From positions 1 through 9,896 of the forward strand of contig CAMJDE010000049.1 of the NCBI GenBank assembly GCA_946404295.1: a stretch of DNA of 9,896 nt. Direction: 5' to 3'. The DNA comes from an uncultured Clostridia bacterium (GTDB taxonomy: Bacteria; Bacillota; Clostridia; Oscillospirales; CAG-272). The translations under genes and the position numbers were made by a program. The notes under the pieces were generated by a model, which saw only the letters and a list, made by a program, of their open reading frames with translations, did not search any database and was not told the DNA's origin. Shown here in pieces: positions 6,044 to 9,896 of this stretch (the first letter of the stretch is position 1; each line of letters begins with the position of its first letter).

Positions 6044-8911
6044 ATGAAAAGAACGAGAAAACACAGTTGGCTGATCGGATTGGCGCTCGTGCTGATCCTT
6101 GCCGTCTGCCTCTCTCTGCCTGTCGCGGCGAGCGCGCCGACGTCGGACGGCGACGGCGGCGTCGTGCCGGTCCAGGAGGGCGGACCCGTACCCTCCGACG
6201 GTTTCCCCAATCTTCCGGAGGGGACCGTTCTCGTCGGCAACAACGCGACGACTCTCGCGTTGGATACCGAGGAACTCTACGGGATCGAGGTCTTCGCCGT
6301 CTGCGGCGAGGGCGCCGAGTTCGCGTCCTACGAAATGCATCTTTATCTCCCCTCGTTTATGACGTTTGACAGCGTAGTCTGCGCGGACGAGAACGCGCTC
6401 TTCACCTGGAATTATGAGAGCGAGGTTCTTTCGGTCGCCTGTTCGACGACGACCGACCGCGAGGCGGATTCGCTGTTCACGGTTTATTTCTACCTGAACG
6501 AGGACGCGACGCTCGAGAGCGCCGGCGCGTTTGAAGATGCGGGAAAAACCTTCACGAACACGTCGTTTGTGAACCTTCCGGTCATCACGCTCTTCGGAGA
6601 GATCTCGGTCTATGAGGAGATGCCGCTGAAGGGCGACGTCAACCTGGACGGCGAGATCACGATCGACGACGCCATCGCGCTTCAGCAGATCATCGTCCGG
6701 ATCAACGACTCGCCTCGCTACTATACCGACGAGTTCTACGCCGCCGACGTCAACAACGACAATATGCTGGACATCATCGACGTGCAGTACATTCAGATGT
6801 ACCTGATCGGCGAGATCGACTCGCTCGAAGACGTCTACGCCGAGGATCCGCTGATTCTGATCCGGGTCAATTTCTTCGACCAGTACGGCAACGTTCTCGC
6901 CAATCGGATCTTGACCGCTCCGCCGGCGGGTGAGGCGACGACCACCTATCCCGCTCTGGTTGAATTCATCAATCAGTGGGCGGGTGATCTGTTCCCGGGA
7001 ATGACGGTCGAATCCCTCTACGCCGAGTCCGGCGCCGACGTCTACGCGGCGACGTCGATCGTCACGGGGGACGACGTTCTCAACGTTTTCCTTCGCTCGG
7101 ATAAGGGCGACGAACCCTTTACCTACGACGAGAACGAGGTGCAGACGCGCGTCAGCACGGACGGGCAGTTCACCGTTTACCAGTACGCCGATTACGAGGA
7201 CGTGGTCGCCGCGGTCGCGGGTAACACGATCATCGTCGAGAAGTACGTGGAGCGTGACGGGGAATACCATACGATCAGCTGCAACGGGTACGTTCTGACC
7301 GCGGACAATATCGGCGACGTCTCCGACGTTGACTTCAGCACGCTCAACGAATACGTGGATATTTCGGTCTTCGTCAACGGCGAAGAGTACGTGATCGACC
7401 TCCGCGTCGTTCCCAACACCGACGGGCTCGAGATCATCACGGAGGGCGTTCGCCGCGAGGTCTCTGCCGTCGGCGACGGCGGAACCGAGGTCGACTACTA
7501 CTATTTCGTCGCCTACGGCAACGGACTGATCGAGTCCTGCGATTTCGACGACCGGAACGACGAGACCGCTTGGCGCGACTACATGGAATACGAGGCGGTC
7601 TGGGAGAACGACGAGCTTCTCTTCGCGATTAACCAAAACGGTATGACCCTCTACTATATGCAGAGCAACGAGACCTACGAGGGCTACACGGTCGTGACCG
7701 AGTACCGTCCGGGAAGAGAGGAACAGACCACTTCTTACACCCTCTCGCTCGGCGATAATATGACGGTGCGTTTCGAGGTGTTCGGCAACGATTACGCCAT
7801 GATGTTCCAGACCAATCCGCGCACCGGCGCGATGGAACTGGGCGGCACGGTCAAGGTCGAGATCGACGCCGAGAACAACACCTTCGTTTTCGCGAACACG
7901 ACCTTCACGATCGGCGAAAACAACGTGCTGACGCTCGGAGTTCCCGACGATGAACCGATTGAGATCGTCGACTATTTCGGCGACGAGATCACTTTCGTCC
8001 TCTTTGAGGGAGGAACCGGCTACTACGCGATGAACGGCGAGCCCGTGATGATGCTCGATGGCTGGTCGTACGTCTACAGCGCGGATCAGGAAGCGCCCGT
8101 CGCTCTCAAGATTTCGATGAGTGGCGACGAGCTCGTCTTCGTGATCTGGGAGATCGACGGTAAATGGCACGAGGGCGACGAACCCGACTTTTCCAACGCG
8201 GATATTCGCCTCTTCTACCTCGACGGCGAGGAGGTCACGCTCTACTGCTGGGCGGGAACGGATAACGGTTACCTGCAGTTCGGCGACGCCGCTCTGATCC
8301 AGGCGAACTATAACGCAAACGCGGACACGATCCGGTATTACGCTCCTTCGGGCGACTACGTGTTCCTGATCAACGGGACCGACCTGATTCCCGCAGAACA
8401 GTACATGCTGAGAGTCGGCGGAGTGAACTACAACGTTCTGCTCGGCGGCGGGATCGCCTCCGGATTCCTCGGTTCGCTCACCGACTATCAGACGGTCAGA
8501 ATGACCTACGTAATCGGCGAAGACAACGTCTGGACCTTCCTTGACGAAACGGGTCTGAACGTGATTGTGGAATGCGTCGCCTCGGCGGATAGCCCGAAGA
8601 CTCTGCAAGCTGTTTACGGCAACGGTTCGAGCGACGAATTCTTCACCGTCCACGTCACCTATCTCTGCGAGGGCGAAGTACTTGATGAATTCGACGCGCA
8701 AATGCCTTACGGCTACGAGATCGGCGAACTGGCAACCTCCGTCAACCGGACGTTCCAGGATCAAGACGAGAAGACGGGCGAGGTTCGCGGCACCTACCTT
8801 TGCACCGGCGTTTTCTACGACGCGGAGGGAGAGTCCCCGGTCCACGAGGAAGATATCCTCGCGAAACCGGTCTCGATCTATTACGTCTGCGTCCCGTACA
8901 TCGGCGACTGA
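6044..8911 (+). CDS. Secreted protein: cohesin-like domain, internal dockerin, long beta-rich region
   Basis: The protein has 955 residues and is strongly acidic. Residues 1 to about 29-31 are a Sec signal peptide (MKRTRKHSW, hydrophobic core, end VAASA). Residues about 56-190 look like a cohesin/CBM-type beta sandwich (EVFAVCGEGAEFASYEMHLY, then a hydrophobic strand LFTVYFYLNED). Residues about 196-258 are a type I-like dockerin with two calcium loops. Residues about 265-865 are beta-rich with recurring motifs such as DELLFAINQNG, DEITFVLFEGG, DELVFVIWEIDG and DYVFLINGTD; I do not recognise a family or catalytic motif. Residues about 869-955 look like a degenerate InlB-type unit with three cysteines (C875, C920, C949). 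Dockerins plug proteins into cohesin scaffolds; here the module is internal rather than terminal. The start is set by AAGGAG 7 bases upstream. It is the last gene of the presumed operon and is closed by a terminator at 8933. Function is unknown; a structural or sugar-binding role is likelier than an enzyme. Confidence 0.9.
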   Translation: MKRTRKHSWLIGLALVLILAVCLSLPVAASAPTSDGDGGVVPVQEGGPVPSDGFPNLPEGTVLVGNNATTLALDTEELYGIEVFAVCGEGAEFASYEMHLYLPSFMTFDSVVCADENALFTWNYESEVLSVACSTTTDREADSLFTVYFYLNEDATLESAGAFEDAGKTFTNTSFVNLPVITLFGEISVYEEMPLKGDVNLDGEITIDDAIALQQIIVRINDSPRYYTDEFYAADVNNDNMLDIIDVQYIQMYLIGEIDSLEDVYAEDPLILIRVNFFDQYGNVLANRILTAPPAGEATTTYPALVEFINQWAGDLFPGMTVESLYAESGADVYAATSIVTGDDVLNVFLRSDKGDEPFTYDENEVQTRVSTDGQFTVYQYADYEDVVAAVAGNTIIVEKYVERDGEYHTISCNGYVLTADNIGDVSDVDFSTLNEYVDISVFVNGEEYVIDLRVVPNTDGLEIITEGVRREVSAVGDGGTEVDYYYFVAYGNGLIESCDFDDRNDETAWRDYMEYEAVWENDELLFAINQNGMTLYYMQSNETYEGYTVVTEYRPGREEQTTSYTLSLGDNMTVRFEVFGNDYAMMFQTNPRTGAMELGGTVKVEIDAENNTFVFANTTFTIGENNVLTLGVPDDEPIEIVDYFGDEITFVLFEGGTGYYAMNGEPVMMLDGWSYVYSADQEAPVALKISMSGDELVFVIWEIDGKWHEGDEPDFSNADIRLFYLDGEEVTLYCWAGTDNGYLQFGDAALIQANYNANADTIRYYAPSGDYVFLINGTDLIPAEQYMLRVGGVNYNVLLGGGIASGFLGSLTDYQTVRMTYVIGEDNVWTFLDETGLNVIVECVASADSPKTLQAVYGNGSSDEFFTVHVTYLCEGEVLDEFDAQMPYGYEIGELATSVNRTFQDQDEKTGEVRGTYLCTGVFYDAEGESPVHEEDILAKPVSIYYVCVPYIGD
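6632..6820 (+). other. Dockerin module coding segment inside gene 3
   Basis: There are two EF-hand-like calcium loops of the form D-x-N-x-D. Loop 1 is GDVNLDGEITIDD, with D198, N200, D202, G203 and D209. Loop 2 is ADVNNDNMLDIIDV, with D235, N237, D239, N240 (Gly is usual here) and D246. Each is followed by a helix (AIALQQIIV; VQYIQMYLIG). The spacing of 37 residues between loops fits type I dockerins. The two residues known to set partner choice in clostridial dockerins (loop positions 10-11, often S-T or A-I) are I-D and I-I here. Confidence 0.88.
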
Positions 8912-8932
8912 CCGAACCGAATGCAACTCACT

Positions 8933-8962
8933 CGACCGCGCGGGCAACCGCGCGGTCGTTTT
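8933..8962 (+). terminator. Rho-independent terminator after gene 3
   Basis: A perfect 11-base-pair stem, CGACCGCGCGG (8933-8943) with CCGCGCGGTCG (8948-8958), closes on a four-base GCAA loop and is followed directly by TTTT (8959-8962) and AT. It begins 21 bases after the TGA of gene 3 and separates this transcription unit from gene 4. Confidence 0.92.
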
Positions 8963-9014
8963 ATGTTCGTTTCGTCCAAAACGGCAATCTTTCTTTGCTT
9001 TCGGGCGAAAGGGG

Positions 9015-9043
9015 TTGCAAATAAAGCAAACCCGTGATATAAT
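9015..9043 (+). promoter_or_regulatory. Sigma-A-type promoter of gene 4, extended -10
   Basis: The -35 is TTGCAA (9015-9020, four of six consensus bases), the spacer is 17 bases, and the -10 is a perfect TATAAT (9038-9043), preceded by TG one base upstream (extended -10). Transcription should start near 9050, leaving a leader of about 64 bases. An inverted repeat TTTGCTTT (8994-9001) and AAAGCAAA (9023-9030) brackets the -35, and GGGTTGC/GCAAACCC (9012-9018, 9026-9033) is nearly symmetrical across it, so a repressor or activator site is possible. Confidence 0.85.
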
Positions 9044-9100
9044 AAAAACGCAACGAACGCAAATCTTTTTTCCTCTTTCAAACGCGGAAACAACAATTTC

Positions 9101-9105
9101 GGAGG
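9101..9105 (+). promoter_or_regulatory. Ribosome binding site GGAGG fixing a GTG start
   Basis: GGAGG lies 8 bases before GTG 9114. No ATG lies at a suitable distance in this frame, and the GTG opens a clean lipoprotein signal peptide. The next in-frame ATG comes only at residue 116, after the signal peptide and Cys repeats. Confidence 0.85.
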
Positions 9106-9113
9106 ATAAAACC

Positions 9114-9896
9114 GTGAAAAAATGCAGATTGCTCTTCGTTCTTGTTCTTTTTGCCGTTCTGTGCCTTCTGACGCTTTCCTCCTGCGGAGGCGGCGCCGAC
9201 GACTCGACGACGGCGGATACGGTCGACGTCACGACCGTCCACGAACACGCGTGGGTCGAGGGGACGACGACCGACCTTTCGGCTTGCGTGCACGAGACGC
9301 AGTACGTCTGCTCGGTCTGCGGCGAGACCAGGACCGAGACGACCGAAACGCACGTCTGGAGTGAAGAGACGCGCCTGATCGCTCCCCCGTCCGGGACGAG
9401 CGACGGCGAGTGCGAACGGATCTGTTCCGTTTGCAAAAAAACGGGAGGGATCGTACCGATGACAAACGAGGAATACATGGCAAAGATCGAGGAACTGCGC
9501 GCCGGGATCAACGGTTTTTCGACGTCTCAATTCGGCGGTTCGCAGGTCACGAAGACCATCGCCGATTTCAACAAGATCGCCGACAAGACCTACAACGCGC
9601 CGCCGAAGACCCCGGTTGCGGGGCATCCGCGTGTCCTCTTCAACGCGCGCGATCTCGACGGGATCCGCGCCGTCCTGAAAGAGGACCGGAGCCGGGACGC
9701 CGCCGCGATCTTTTTCGAGTCGGTGACAGGGGATCTCCCGACGGGAGAACTCGGAGAGGCGACCCTGCACGAAAAGGGAACCTACAAATACATCACCGAC
9801 AGCATCTATAACTACGACGACGAGATGCTGAAGCAGATCCAGGCGCTCGCCCTCGACTATCAGCTGACGGGGAACAAGAGCTCGGGCTACGGCGCG
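9114..9896 (+). CDS. Lipoprotein with His/Cys repeats and heparinase II/III-like N-terminal domain, 3'-truncated
   Basis: A GTG start opens 261 codons that run off the right edge. Residues 1-24 are a lipoprotein signal peptide with lipobox L-S-S-C (C24), so the mature protein should be tethered to the outer membrane face. Residues 43-107 hold two related His/Cys units: H45-x-W, C58, C66-x-x-C69, then H80-x-W, C100, C104-x-x-C107. Such units, with the C-S-V-C-G-E signature, are common in extracellular proteins of gut Clostridia and may bind zinc or form disulfides. From about residue 160 the sequence resembles the N-terminal helical domain of heparinase II/III-type polysaccharide lyases: G-H-P-R-V-L-F, then D-L-D-G-I-R-A-V-L-K, and later IQALALDYQLTGN. 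These enzymes cleave uronic-acid glycans by beta-elimination; the catalytic residues lie beyond the window, so activity and substrate are unknown. It has its own promoter and is not part of the repeat-protein operon. Confidence 0.8.
   Translation, partial: MKKCRLLFVLVLFAVLCLLTLSSCGGGADDSTTADTVDVTTVHEHAWVEGTTTDLSACVHETQYVCSVCGETRTETTETHVWSEETRLIAPPSGTSDGECERICSVCKKTGGIVPMTNEEYMAKIEELRAGINGFSTSQFGGSQVTKTIADFNKIADKTYNAPPKTPVAGHPRVLFNARDLDGIRAVLKEDRSRDAAAIFFESVTGDLPTGELGEATLHEKGTYKYITDSIYNYDDEMLKQIQALALDYQLTGNKSSGYGA

Noticed and set aside
5966..9511. Minus-strand open frame of 1181 codons
   Set aside because: It runs in exact register with gene 3 and is open only because that gene lacks TTA, CTA and TCA codons. 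It crosses the terminator, the promoter and the gene 4 start, has no fitting ribosome site, and its product is Arg/Asp/Val-rich shadow sequence.

Overview
This window looks like chromosome from a GC-rich (about 60% by eye) Gram-positive anaerobe, most likely an uncultured gut or rumen member of the Clostridia (Bacillota). The clues are strong AGGAGG-type ribosome sites, a consensus extended -10 promoter, Sec and lipoprotein signal peptides, long arrays of InlB B-type (Listeria-Bacteroides, Flg_new) repeats, and a dockerin module. The lineage call is inference; there is no rRNA or housekeeping gene to fix it.

Layout: all four genes are on the plus strand. (1) Bases 1-2405 are the 3' part of a large surface or secreted repeat protein. 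It has two divergent InlB-like units with a 234-base period, then ten canonical InlB B-repeats, and it stops directly after the last repeat. (2) Bases 2410-5979 encode a complete secreted protein of 1189 residues: signal peptide, sixteen InlB B-type repeats, and a C-terminal cohesin-like domain. It starts 4 bases after gene 1, and its ribosome site lies inside the last codons of gene 1. (3) Bases 6044-8911 encode a secreted 955-residue protein: signal peptide, cohesin-like beta domain, an internal two-loop dockerin, then about 690 acidic, beta-rich residues I do not recognise, ending in a degenerate InlB-like unit. A strong Rho-independent terminator at 8933-8962 closes this unit. (4) After a new promoter (9015-9043), a GTG-started lipoprotein begins at 9114 and runs off the end. 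It carries two His/Cys (CxxC) repeats and then what looks like the N-terminal domain of a heparinase II/III-type polysaccharide lyase.

Reading: genes 1-3 look like one operon, probably transcribed from a promoter left of the window, that makes very large extracellular repeat proteins. Two of the three carry cohesin or dockerin-like modules, so a non-covalent cell-surface or extracellular assembly is plausible, built from long InlB-repeat arms joined by cohesin-dockerin contacts. Gene 4 is a separate transcription unit for glycan breakdown at the cell surface. The assembly idea is inference from domain content. Which dockerin binds which cohesin cannot be read from the sequence.
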